Below, one piece after another: positions 35,142-43,553 of a DNA stretch of 64,000 bases (the stretch's first letter is position 1; every line of letters begins with the position of its first letter). The position numbers and the translations under genes were made by a program. Under the pieces are notes generated by a model. The model ran no database searches. It had not been told where the DNA came from and saw only the letters and a program-made list of their open reading frames with translations. This DNA comes from an uncultured Clostridium sp. (GTDB lineage Bacteria; Bacillota; Clostridia; TANB77; CAG-508): positions 1 through 64,000 of the forward strand of contig URWN01000004.1 of NCBI GenBank assembly GCA_900551615.1, written 5' to 3'.

Positions 35142-38078
35142 TTATCTTTTTATTTCTTCCATTACATATACTTCAATAATGTCTCCCTCTTTGATGTCAT
35201 TGTAGTTTTCAATTTGAATACCACATTCAAATCCTTTTGATACTTCTTTTGCATCGTCTTTGAATCTCTTTAATGTAGCTAGTTTTCCTTCATGGATTAC
35301 TACATTGTCTCTTATTACTCTAACTCCTGCATTTCTTTCTACTTTTCCTGTTAATACATAAGCACCTGCAATTGTTCCAACATTTGAGATTCTAAATGTT
35401 TGTCTTACTTCTGCATTTCCTATTACTTTTTCTTCATATTTTGGTGCTAACATTCCTTTCATAGCGGCTTCTACTTCTTCTATTGCTTGGTAAATTACTG
35501 AGTATTGTTTTATTTGTACTTCTTCTTTTTCTGCCATTTCTTTTGCTGCTGGTATTGGTCTTACATTAAATGCTATGATTATTGCATTTGATACTTTTGC
35601 AAGTGTTACGTCTGATTCGTTAACTGCTCCTGGTGCTGCATGGATTACTTTTACTCTTACTTCTTCGTTTTGTAGTTTTTCCATTGATTGTTTAACAGCT
35701 TCTACAGATCCTTGGACATCTGCTTTTACTATTAAGTTTAGTACTTTTAGATTTCCTTCTTCCATTTGTTCAAATAAGTTGTCTAATGTAACTTTTGTTG
35801 CTGCTCCAAATGCTTTTTCTCTAGCTTCACGTTTTCTCTTTTCTATTAAGTGTTTTGCTGTTTTTTCGTCTTTTACTTCATAGAATGTGTCTCCAGCTTC
35901 TGGTACTTCTGTTAGTCCCATTATTTCTACTGGTGTTGATGGTCCTGCTGATTTTACTTTTTTACCGTTTTCATTTGTCATTGCTCTTATTCTACCAATT
36001 GATGAACCAACAATTATTGTGTCTCCAACATCTAGTTTTCCTCTTTGTACAAGCATTGTTGCTATTGCTCCTTTTGATTTGTCAAGTCTTGCTTCTATTA
36101 CAACACCTTTTGCTTGTTTATTTGGATTTGCTTTTAGTTCAAGAACATCTGCTTCTAATAATACCATTTCTAATAATTGGTCTATATTTATGTTGTTTTT
36201 AGCTGAGATTGGTACACATATTGTGTCTCCTCCCCATTCTTCTGGTACAAGTTCATAGTTCATTAATTCTTGTTTTACTTTATCAACATTTGCATCTGGT
36301 AAATCTATTTTGTTTATTGCAACTATAATTGGTATTCCTGCTGATTTTGCATGGTTTATAGCTTCAACTGTTTGTGGCATTATACCGTCATTTGCTGCAA
36401 CTACTAATATTGCTATATCTGTTATTTGAGCACCTCTTGCTCTCATTGCTGTAAATGCTTCGTGTCCTGGTGTATCTAAGAAAGTTATTTCTCTACCATT
36501 TACTTTTACTTTGTATGCACCAATTGCTTGTGTAATTCCTCCAGCTTCTCCACCTATTACATTTGTTTTTCTGATTGTGTCTAATAGTGATGTTTTACCA
36601 TGGTCTACGTGTCCCATAACAACAACTACTGGTGGTCTTACTTCTAAGTCTTCTTCTTTATCTTCAGAATCATCAAATAAAATATCTTCATCTGTTACAG
36701 TTTCTTTCTTTTTAGCTGTGATTCCAAATTCTCCTGCTACTAAAAATGCAGTATCAAAGTCTAAGTCTTGGTTTATTGTAGCCATAATTCCATATCCAAA
36801 TAATTTTTTAATTACTTCAGCTGTTGTTTTTTTCATTTCTGCAGCTAAGTCTTTTACTGATATTGAATCTGGTATTTCTATTTCTGTTAATTCAAATATT
36901 TTTTGTTTATTTCTTTCTTCGTTTTTAACTTGTTTTTTCTTACCTTTTCTTCCTCTTTGTGTTGTTAAATCGTAGTAATCTAACATTCCACCATCTTGGT
37001 CTTCAAACATGTTTGATAATTTGCTTGTTTGTTTTAATGATTTTAGTTTTCCTTCATCAAAACTATTTTCATTTCTTCTTGATTTTGATTTTTTATTTTT
37101 GTTATCATCAAATTTATTATTGAATTTTTGTTTATCAATATTTTTACTATAATCTCTAACAACTTCTTTTTCAACAGTATCTACTGCCATTATGTTTTTA
37201 ATATTTTTTTCAATTCCTTTTTCATCTAATGGTCTTCTATTATAATTGTTTCCATTGTAATTGTTTTTATTATTGAAGTTTCCATTATTTCTTCTGAAAT
37301 TATTTCCATTATTTGAATTATTAAATTCTCCATTTTTAGAATTTCTATTATTATTGTTGTTAAATCTATTATTGTTGTTTCTATTGTTAAAGTTGTTATT
37401 TGCGTTGTTGTTACGATTATTATTATTTCTATTATTAAAGTTATTTGTTCTATTATTATTTGAATTATTGAAATTTCTATTATTATTAAATTTATTTTCT
37501 TGTGTTATGTTTTTCTTTTCTGCTACTTGTTTTTGCATTGTTAAATTACTATCCCCTTGTTTTTTTATTTCTTCTTTTATTGCTGGCACTTCATTTTTTA
37601 TTTCTTCTTTTTTAGGTTCTTCTTTCTTCTTTTCTGGTTTATTTAGTCCAAACAATTCATTAACTGTTTTAGGTTTATTGGGCTTATTTCTATAAACTAT
37701 ATTAAAGTCCTTGTTTTGTCTTCTTTCTACAAATCCCACATTATTGTCTCTTTTTGTTTCTTGCTTTTTGTTTTCATTTTTTTTATTTTCTTCTTCATTT
37801 ATTATAACTTCTCTTCTTATAATAACTGGTGCTTTTTCTTCTTTTTTTGGTGTTACATTTTGTTTTGCTGTTTTATCTTCTTTTTTTGAAGCTTGTTGTT
37901 GCTTTGAAGTTTGTTCTGTCTTATTTGTTAAATTATTTTCTATTTTTTTAGCTTCTTCTTCTTCTACACTGCTCATATGGCTTTTAACTTGGATATTTAG
38001 TTTTTGTGCCATCTCTAATACTTCTTTACTGGTTAAGTCTAGCTTTTTTGCTATTTCATAAATTTTTATCTTACCCAA
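35142..38078 (-). CDS. infB: Translation initiation factor IF-2
   Basis: A 978-residue GTPase that brings initiator tRNA to the ribosome. It has IF2_N domains (KIKIYEIAKKLDLTSKEVLE and ISVKDLAAEMKKTTAEVIKK), the G domain with GHVDHGKTSLLD (about residue 518), DTPGHEAF and NKID, then EF-Tu-like domains and the IF2 C-terminal domain. Residues about 220-300 are an extreme Asn-rich linker (long runs of Asn broken by Arg, Phe and Gly). The likely start is TTG 38078, 8 bases after GGGGG; it overlaps the stop of the L7Ae-like gene (38071-38073) by 8 bases. No in-frame CGG was found. Confidence 0.95.
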   Translation of the reverse strand: MGKIKIYEIAKKLDLTSKEVLEMAQKLNIQVKSHMSSVEEEEAKKIENNLTNKTEQTSKQQQASKKEDKTAKQNVTPKKEEKAPVIIRREVIINEEENKKNENKKQETKRDNNVGFVERRQNKDFNIVYRNKPNKPKTVNELFGLNKPEKKKEEPKKEEIKNEVPAIKEEIKKQGDSNLTMQKQVAEKKNITQENKFNNNRNFNNSNNNRTNNFNNRNNNNRNNNANNNFNNRNNNNRFNNNNNRNSKNGEFNNSNNGNNFRRNNGNFNNKNNYNGNNYNRRPLDEKGIEKNIKNIMAVDTVEKEVVRDYSKNIDKQKFNNKFDDNKNKKSKSRRNENSFDEGKLKSLKQTSKLSNMFEDQDGGMLDYYDLTTQRGRKGKKKQVKNEERNKQKIFELTEIEIPDSISVKDLAAEMKKTTAEVIKKLFGYGIMATINQDLDFDTAFLVAGEFGITAKKKETVTDEDILFDDSEDKEEDLEVRPPVVVVMGHVDHGKTSLLDTIRKTNVIGGEAGGITQAIGAYKVKVNGREITFLDTPGHEAFTAMRARGAQITDIAILVVAANDGIMPQTVEAINHAKSAGIPIIVAINKIDLPDANVDKVKQELMNYELVPEEWGGDTICVPISAKNNINIDQLLEMVLLEADVLELKANPNKQAKGVVIEARLDKSKGAIATMLVQRGKLDVGDTIIVGSSIGRIRAMTNENGKKVKSAGPSTPVEIMGLTEVPEAGDTFYEVKDEKTAKHLIEKRKREAREKAFGAATKVTLDNLFEQMEEGNLKVLNLIVKADVQGSVEAVKQSMEKLQNEEVRVKVIHAAPGAVNESDVTLAKVSNAIIIAFNVRPIPAAKEMAEKEEVQIKQYSVIYQAIEEVEAAMKGMLAPKYEEKVIGNAEVRQTFRISNVGTIAGAYVLTGKVERNAGVRVIRDNVVIHEGKLATLKRFKDDAKEVSKGFECGIQIENYNDIKEGDIIEVYVMEEIKR

Positions 38079-38391
38079 TAACATCACCCCCATTGTATTT
38101 TTTTTGAATTGAATTTGCAAAATTTATGTCTTTTATTCCTATTACAGCTTTATTATTTTTTCCTATAGATTTACTTATTTCTTCTATGTTTCCATCTATA
38201 ATTATTGGTATATTATACTTTTCACATATTTTTGAAAATTTACTTTTTGTTCTTTCTGAACTTTCTTTTGAAACTATTACTAATTTTACTTTTCTTTTTA
38301 GTATACTTTCTTCTACACTATCTGCTCCAAATGCTACTTTTCCAGCTTTCATTGCTAGTCCTATTAAGCCTAATATATTATTATTTATCAA
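38071..38391 (-). CDS. ylxQ: Ribosomal L7Ae/L30e family protein (YlxQ)
   Basis: A 106-residue RNA-binding protein: NILGLIGLAMKAGKVAFGAD at the start, VKLVIVSKESSERTKSKF and a kink-turn-binding fold. It is encoded, as usual in Firmicutes, between ylxR and infB. It overlaps ylxR by 11 bases and infB by 8, so translation of the three is coupled. Confidence 0.93.
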   Translation of the reverse strand: MINNNILGLIGLAMKAGKVAFGADSVEESILKRKVKLVIVSKESSERTKSKFSKICEKYNIPIIIDGNIEEISKSIGKNNKAVIGIKDINFANSIQKKYNGGDVIG

Positions 38392-38641
38392 TAATTACAC
38401 CTCTTAAACTTTCATAAATTTCTTTTGAAATTGGTATTTCTAAGACTCTTTCTAGTCTTTTACTTTTTATTACTTTTTCTAAGCAATTTACATCATCACA
38501 GATATATGCTCCTCGTCCCTCTTTTTTTCCTGTTCTGTCTATAGATATTTCATTATCTTTATTTTTAACTATTCGTATTAAATCTTTTTTGTCTTTTTTT
38601 TCATTACATCCCATGCATGTTCTTTGTGGTTGTTTTTTCAT
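38381..38641 (-). CDS. ylxR: YlxR/RnpM family RNA-binding protein
   Basis: An 86-residue protein with QRTCMGCNEKKDKKDLIRIV and KKEGRGAYICDDVNC, the signature of the YlxR family, recently linked to RNase P modulation. ATG 38641 has AGGAAGG 8 bases upstream and is preferred to an ATG nine bases earlier. Part of the nusA-ylxR-ylxQ-infB run. Confidence 0.93.
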   Translation of the reverse strand: MKKQPQRTCMGCNEKKDKKDLIRIVKNKDNEISIDRTGKKEGRGAYICDDVNCLEKVIKSKRLERVLEIPISKEIYESLRGVIIDK

Positions 38642-38723
38642 AACATACACCTTCCTTTTAATTTATGCCTAGATTTTGCTTATTATCACGTTTAATGTGC
38701 ATTTTGTCCCTAAAATTTACACA

Positions 38724-39851
38724 TTATTCTTTGTTTTCATTTTCATTATTTTCAATTTTTTCGTTTTCTTCTTCACTTTGATTTTGTTGTTCTTGAAGTA
38801 TTTGTCTAAATTGTGATTCTGATTTTATATCTATTTTCCAATTTGTTAATTTAGCTGCTAATCTTGCATTTTGTCCTGCTTTACCAATTGCTAATGATAA
38901 TTGATCATCTGGTACTATAACTTCTGCAAATCTTTCGTCTTCTTTTATATCTACTGCTAATATTTGTGCTGGTAATAATGCTGATGCTATGTATATACTT
39001 GGATCTTCATCCCATTCTATAACATCAATTTTTTCTCCATGTAATTCGTTTATTACATTTTGAATTCTTACACCTTTTGCTCCGACACATGAACCAACTG
39101 GGTCTATATTAGGGTCTGGTGAATATACTGCTACTTTGCTTCTTGAACCTGCATCTCTTGAAACACTTTTTATTTCTATAACACCTTCATATATTTCTGG
39201 TATTTCAAATTCTAGTAATTTTCTTACAAAGTCTGGATGACTTCTAGATATCATTACTTGTGGTGCTCCTTTTAGTCCTCTTTCTACATCTACTATATAT
39301 GCTTTTATTTTGTCATTTACTCTGTATTTTTCTGTTGGTACTTGCTCTTTAGAAAGCATTATTCCTTCTATTCTTCCTAAGTCAACAACTACTATGTTTT
39401 TATCTGCTTTTTGTATAATTCCTGAAACTATTTCACCTTTTCTTTGGCTATATTCGTCAAATATTAAGTCTCTTTCTACTTCTCTTAATTTTTGTACAAT
39501 AACTTGTTTTGCTGTTTGTGCTGCTATTCTTCCAAAGTCTTTTGGTACTATTTCAATATCTACTGTATCTCCATATGTTAAGTTTTTATTTATTTTATGT
39601 GCTTCTTCTAAGCTTATTTCTGTTACTTCATCATTTGCGTTTTCTACTATTTCTTTTACTGAATAAATATGTGTTGCACCTGTTTTATGGTCTATGTCTA
39701 CTTTTACATTTTCTAATGCATCAAAATTTCTTTTATATGCTGTAACTAATGCTGTTTCTATTGATTCTAGTACATATTCTTTTTTTATTCCTTTCTCTTT
39801 TTCTAATTCTTCTAATGCTAATATTAACTCTTTGTTATCTATAGCTTTCAT
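38724..39851 (-). CDS. nusA: Transcription termination/antitermination factor NusA
   Basis: A 375-residue factor that binds RNA polymerase. It has an N-terminal domain (ALEELEKEKGIKKEYVLESI), S1 domain (KGEIVSGIIQKADKNIVVVD, about residue 140), and KH1/KH2 domains (DPVGSCVGAKGVRIQNVINE, about 255; DQLSLAIGKAGQNARLAAKL, about 325). It ends in a short acidic tail and lacks the proteobacterial acidic repeats. ATG 39851 follows GGAGGAATAAAA. Confidence 0.96.
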   Translation of the reverse strand: MKAIDNKELILALEELEKEKGIKKEYVLESIETALVTAYKRNFDALENVKVDIDHKTGATHIYSVKEIVENANDEVTEISLEEAHKINKNLTYGDTVDIEIVPKDFGRIAAQTAKQVIVQKLREVERDLIFDEYSQRKGEIVSGIIQKADKNIVVVDLGRIEGIMLSKEQVPTEKYRVNDKIKAYIVDVERGLKGAPQVMISRSHPDFVRKLLEFEIPEIYEGVIEIKSVSRDAGSRSKVAVYSPDPNIDPVGSCVGAKGVRIQNVINELHGEKIDVIEWDEDPSIYIASALLPAQILAVDIKEDERFAEVIVPDDQLSLAIGKAGQNARLAAKLTNWKIDIKSESQFRQILQEQQNQSEEENEKIENNENENKE

Positions 39852-39923
39852 TTTTATTCCTCCTATTATTTATATACTTTTATCATTTGGGGCTAATACA
39901 ATTATTTTACCCTTATAATAATA

Positions 39924-40382
39924 TTACCAATTATAAACTGTTTTTATTTGTGATATGTTTTTTCTTTCTATGTTTATATCTTTTTCTTCTTGTTCTATCA
40001 CTATTTTTTCTTGATTGAAATCTTTTAATTTTCCTAAATATTCTTTTTTTCCGTTTTCGTCTTTTTTAAATAATTTTATTGTTACTTCTTCGCCAATATT
40101 TTTTTCTAGATGTTTGTCTTTTCTTAGTACTCTTTCTATTCCTGGCGAAGATATTTCTAAAAAGTATTGTTCTTTTATGTAATTTTCTTTATCTAAAATG
40201 TCTGTAATTGAATCATTTACTTTTTCGCAATCGTTTAAGTCTATTCCTTTTTCGTTGTCTATAAATATTCTTAAAAAGTAGTTTTTTCCTTCTTTTGCAT
40301 ATTCTACATCATATAGTTCGTAACCTAAGTTTTCAATTATTGGTTCTACTAATTTTGTTACTTTTTCTTCTATACTTGCCAC
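39924..40382 (-). CDS. rimP: Ribosome maturation factor RimP
   Basis: A 152-residue 30S assembly factor. The N-terminal domain has LVEPIIENLGYELYDVEYAK and the central part LEISSPGIERVLRK (about residue 80), followed by a small Sm-like C-terminal domain. First gene of the rimP-to-truB operon. ATG 40382 follows AAAGGAGGTAAAAAG. The hairpin at 40408-40435 precedes it. Confidence 0.96.
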   Translation of the reverse strand: MASIEEKVTKLVEPIIENLGYELYDVEYAKEGKNYFLRIFIDNEKGIDLNDCEKVNDSITDILDKENYIKEQYFLEISSPGIERVLRKDKHLEKNIGEEVTIKLFKKDENGKKEYLGKLKDFNQEKIVIEQEEKDINIERKNISQIKTVYNW

Positions 40383-40407
40383 TTTTTACCTCCTTTTATT
40401 TCAAAAC

Positions 40408-40435
40408 TAAAGAGTGGGATTTGTTCCCACTCTTT
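40408..40435 (-). terminator. Terminator between the glycosyltransferase gene and rimP
   Basis: Perfect stem TAAAGAGTGGGA / TCCCACTCTTTA with a five-base loop. The downstream T-run on the minus strand is short (TAGTTTTG), so it may also act as a leader attenuator for the rimP operon. Confidence 0.8.
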
Positions 40436-40505
40436 ACTGTCTCGTATGTTGATATTTATATTATACCCAATTTTTAGCATAAATGCAAGCTTTTTGAAGT
40501 TTTTT

Positions 40506-41777
40506 TTAAACTTTTTCTACTTCTTTTGCTACTTCTTCTATATTTTCGTTTACATCATCTATTTTTATGCTTCTATTATGAGTAATTTTTTCCCAACTTG
40601 TTTCTCTTTTAAATAAACATTTAAAGTTTATTAGTAACCATGAACCCATGAATAATGGATATGTGAATAATCCTTTTATCATTGGTTTTATTGGCTTACC
40701 ATCTATCCACATAACAAATGCTGCTGTAAGTGATGGTAATACAAATGTTGGTATTAGATATCTTAATATATTTATTACTAGTTCTACTTGTGTCATCCCA
40801 TCCATTGCATATATTACAAAATTTGATACTAGTAAAATTAATGTTAATATGAACATTGGTATACTTCCTATTATATATAAGAAACCATCAAAGTTCATCA
40901 TTGTTTTGTTGTCTTTTACTGCTTCTGCTAATTTTGCTGTATATTCTTTCATACATTGCATATGTCCTACTGTCCATCTGCTTCTTTGTGACCAACTTTG
41001 TGCAAATCCTGTTGGTTGTTCATCATATACTATTGCTTCTGTTGACCATCCTAATCTTTTTCCTTTTAGGATTCTTTGTAATGAGAATTCAATGTCTTCA
41101 GTTAATGTTACTGTTTTCCATCCACCATTTTCTTTTATGATGTCAAAGCTTACCATAAATCCTGTTCCGTTTAATAATGGTGATAGTCCTAAATTATATC
41201 TTGCTAAATGATAGAATTTGTGCATTGTCCAGTAGAATAGTGCATATCCTGATGTTATCCAGTTGTCTGTTGGATTTTTGATATCTCTATATCCTTGAAC
41301 AACTTCTTCTCCTTGACATAGTTTTTTGTTCATTGCTTTTAAGAAGTTTTTGTCTACTATGTTGTCTGCATCAAATATACATATTGCATCATATGGTGCA
41401 TCTTCTTTTATTTTTTGTTGTAAGAACCAGTCTAGTGCATATCCTTTTGTTTTCTTTGTTTCGTCGTATCTTTCATATACTATTGCACCAGCTTCTCTTG
41501 CTATTCTTGCAGTTCTGTCTGTACAGTTATCTGCAATTACATATATATCGTATAAATTTTTGTCATATTCTTGATTTTTTAAGCTTTCTATTAAGTTTCC
41601 TACTACTGCTTCTTCGTTGTGTGCTGGTATTATTGCCATAAATCTGTGATTTTTGTTTACTTTTAATGGTTTGTCTTTTAATTTTACTAATGAGCATACA
41701 CTTACTAATATTTGATATAACCAGAATATCGTTATTATCCAAATTAACGCTTCTCTTAGTATATAAACGTAATCCAT
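40506..41777 (-). CDS. Processive family 2 glycosyltransferase, membrane-bound
   Basis: A 423-residue GT-A enzyme. An N-terminal helix (about residues 9-30) precedes AIIPAHNEEAVVGNLIESL, YVIADNCTDRTARIAREAGA, the DxD-type IFDADNIVD (about 138), the base Asp in TLTEDIEFSLQR (about 222) and QxxRW in SWSQRSRWTVGH (about 264). C-terminal helices (about 305-400) form a channel. It probably makes or exports a surface polysaccharide from UDP-sugars, like the cellulose/hyaluronan synthase group; the product is unknown. No partner genes lie nearby. Confidence 0.9.
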   Translation of the reverse strand: MDYVYILREALIWIITIFWLYQILVSVCSLVKLKDKPLKVNKNHRFMAIIPAHNEEAVVGNLIESLKNQEYDKNLYDIYVIADNCTDRTARIAREAGAIVYERYDETKKTKGYALDWFLQQKIKEDAPYDAICIFDADNIVDKNFLKAMNKKLCQGEEVVQGYRDIKNPTDNWITSGYALFYWTMHKFYHLARYNLGLSPLLNGTGFMVSFDIIKENGGWKTVTLTEDIEFSLQRILKGKRLGWSTEAIVYDEQPTGFAQSWSQRSRWTVGHMQCMKEYTAKLAEAVKDNKTMMNFDGFLYIIGSIPMFILTLILLVSNFVIYAMDGMTQVELVINILRYLIPTFVLPSLTAAFVMWIDGKPIKPMIKGLFTYPLFMGSWLLINFKCLFKRETSWEKITHNRSIKIDDVNENIEEVAKEVEKV

Positions 41778-41935
41778 TTTTTCTACCTCTCTTTTTTCTT
41801 TTATTCTATTTTTATTATCTCACATTATCTATTATACTATTATTGTCAAAATTATGCAACTTTTTTTTGCAATTTTTCTTAATTTTTGTTATAATATATT
41901 AATATTAAATTATATAAATCTCAAGGAGGTTCTGT

Positions 41936-42259
41936 ATGAACAAAGAAGAAATTATTAAGGAAGCAAAGAAACGGTTTAAACCTCATTATGTTTTCTATGT
42001 AACAGTTAGGGATGACGCCAATTTGTTACCTGTTGAATTGTCACCTTTTACTTCTATAATTCAACATAGTATAGATGAATTGCAACATAAGAACTATGTT
42101 ATAAGGGTTCATGCTGAGTATATAACTGTAAGTTCAAAAGATTTTCTGTTTGAACCTTTTAAATTACTTTTTGACGATAAACTGTGGCTTGAATTGTATT
42201 ATGTATTTTACATTGTAGATAAAAAAAAGGTTGATTCTTTAAAAAAGGAAAAAATTTAA
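41936..42259 (+). CDS. Hypothetical small protein with in-frame CGG (107 residues)
   Basis: Not recognised. It begins MNKEEIIKEAKKRFKPHYVF and holds YVTVRDDANLLPVELSPFTS, a cytosolic basic-to-neutral protein with no membrane segment. It has a textbook AAGGAGG site and its own terminator. Codon 13 is CGG, read in frame here because skipping the C leads to a stop nine codons later. It is thus a counter-example to the recoding idea, or a test of it. Confidence 0.75.
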   Translation: MNKEEIIKEAKKRFKPHYVFYVTVRDDANLLPVELSPFTSIIQHSIDELQHKNYVIRVHAEYITVSSKDFLFEPFKLLFDDKLWLELYYVFYIVDKKKVDSLKKEKI

Positions 42260-42291
42260 TTTCTTTAATTGGACTGTAAAAAGTCCAACAT

Positions 42292-42337
42292 AAAAGATGA
42301 GATTTGAGTTAAAATTATAACTTGAATCTCATTTTTT
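42292..42337 (+). terminator. Terminator of the 41936-42259 gene
   Basis: Imperfect stem ATGAGATTTGAGTTA / TAACTTGAATCTCAT followed by six T. The arm sequence resembles that of the terminator at 48377-48426. Confidence 0.85.
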
Positions 42338-42468
42338 GTTATTCTTTCAATGTTTTTATTTGATTATTTCTATAAAATTTTATTTTGAGACATGCTGGAA
42401 TTATATTTTGTAACATTTTTATTTATTTTTAATATACTAGATTAAAAAAGTTTATGGAGGTATTTATT

Positions 42469-43458
42469 TTGAAAACTAATTATAAAGTTGCAATTGTAGG
42501 TTCAACTGGTGTAGTTGGCCGAACTGTATTAAAAGTTTTAGAAGAAAAAAGCTTTAAAAATTGTACATATACTTTATTTGCTTCTAAAAAATCTGCTGGT
42601 ACCAAAGTACAATTCTTAGGTCAAAATTATATAATTCAGGAATTAACAGAAAATTCATTTAAATTCAATTTTGATTATGCTATTTTCTGTGCTGGCAGTG
42701 CTGTTTCTAAAAAATTTATTCCTATTGCTGTTCAAACTGGGTGTATAGTAATAGATAATAGTAGTGTTTATAGGATGGATAAAGATGTTCCGTTGGTTGT
42801 TCCTGAAGTTAATGCTGAAAAGATTTTTGAAAATAAAGGAATTATTGCAAATCCTAATTGTTCTACAATACAAGCTGTTGTTGCTTTGAAACCTTTAGAT
42901 GATAAATATAAAATAAAAAGAGTAGTGTATTCTACATATCAAGCTGTTTCTGGTTCCGGAAAGGCAGGAATTGAGGATTTAGAAAATGGTATTAAAGGAA
43001 TTGCTCCTAAAAAGTTTCCACATCCTATTTTTAATAACTGTTTGCCTCATATTGATGTTTTTGAGCCTGATGGTTATACAAAAGAAGAGTATAAAATGAT
43101 TAATGAAACTAGAAAACTTTTAAATAAGCCTATGCTTCCTGTTACTGCTACATGTGTTAGGGTTCCTGTTATGAATTGTCATAGTGAGAGTATAAATATT
43201 GAGTTTAAAACAAATTTTGATATTTATGATGTTAAAATGCTGTTACAAAATTCTCCTGGTATTATTCTTGTTGATGATATTGAAAAAGATTATTATCCTT
43301 TGGCTACTAAAGCTGATGGTTATGATGAAGTTTTTGTTGGTAGAATTAGACGTGATTTTAGTGTTCCTTATGGTATTAATTTATGGGTTGTTGCTGATAA
43401 TTTGCGTAAGGGAGCTGCTTCCAATGCAGTTCAAATTTTGGAGAAATTAATTTCATAA
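42469..43458 (+). CDS. asd: Aspartate-semialdehyde dehydrogenase
   Basis: A 329-residue enzyme giving aspartate semialdehyde for lysine, diaminopimelate, threonine and methionine. It has the NADP-binding VAIVGSTGVVGRTVLKVLEE, ASKKSAGTKVQFLG, the active Cys in ANPNCSTIQAVVALKPL (about 128), YQAVSGSGKAGIEDLE, and a catalytic His in VPVMNCHSESINIEFK. TTG 42469 is the likely start, 8 bases after GGAGG; the ATG at 42454 overlaps the site itself. A terminator follows. Confidence 0.95.
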   Translation: MKTNYKVAIVGSTGVVGRTVLKVLEEKSFKNCTYTLFASKKSAGTKVQFLGQNYIIQELTENSFKFNFDYAIFCAGSAVSKKFIPIAVQTGCIVIDNSSVYRMDKDVPLVVPEVNAEKIFENKGIIANPNCSTIQAVVALKPLDDKYKIKRVVYSTYQAVSGSGKAGIEDLENGIKGIAPKKFPHPIFNNCLPHIDVFEPDGYTKEEYKMINETRKLLNKPMLPVTATCVRVPVMNCHSESINIEFKTNFDIYDVKMLLQNSPGIILVDDIEKDYYPLATKADGYDEVFVGRIRRDFSVPYGINLWVVADNLRKGAASNAVQILEKLIS

Positions 43459-43490
43459 AAGCGCTTTTGGATATTTCAAAAGCACTTTTA
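43457..43490 (+). terminator. Terminator of asd
   Basis: AAAAG-GCTTTTG / CAAAAGC-CTTTT stem ending in T-rich sequence, overlapping the end of the asd stop codon. Confidence 0.85.
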
Positions 43491-43553
43491 TGAGTGTCAT
43501 TCTAATAAAAGTTATTTAGTTATATGTTTATTTCACGGCTTAAGCATTCAGAG

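Noticed and set aside
37200..37500. AAC/AAT-rich DNA as a DGR template repeat
   Set aside because: It encodes the Asn-rich linker of IF-2 in frame and does not match the variable region at 43569-43673.
38720..40382. prfB-like programmed frameshift signal with SD element as the cause of all four breaks
   Set aside because: Only the spoIVB site has an AGGAGG upstream, none has CTT TGA, and all share CGG instead.
41936..42000. CGG at 41972 as a fifth frameshift site
   Set aside because: Skipping the C reaches a stop after nine codons, while frame zero stays open for 107 residues with a good ribosome site and terminator.
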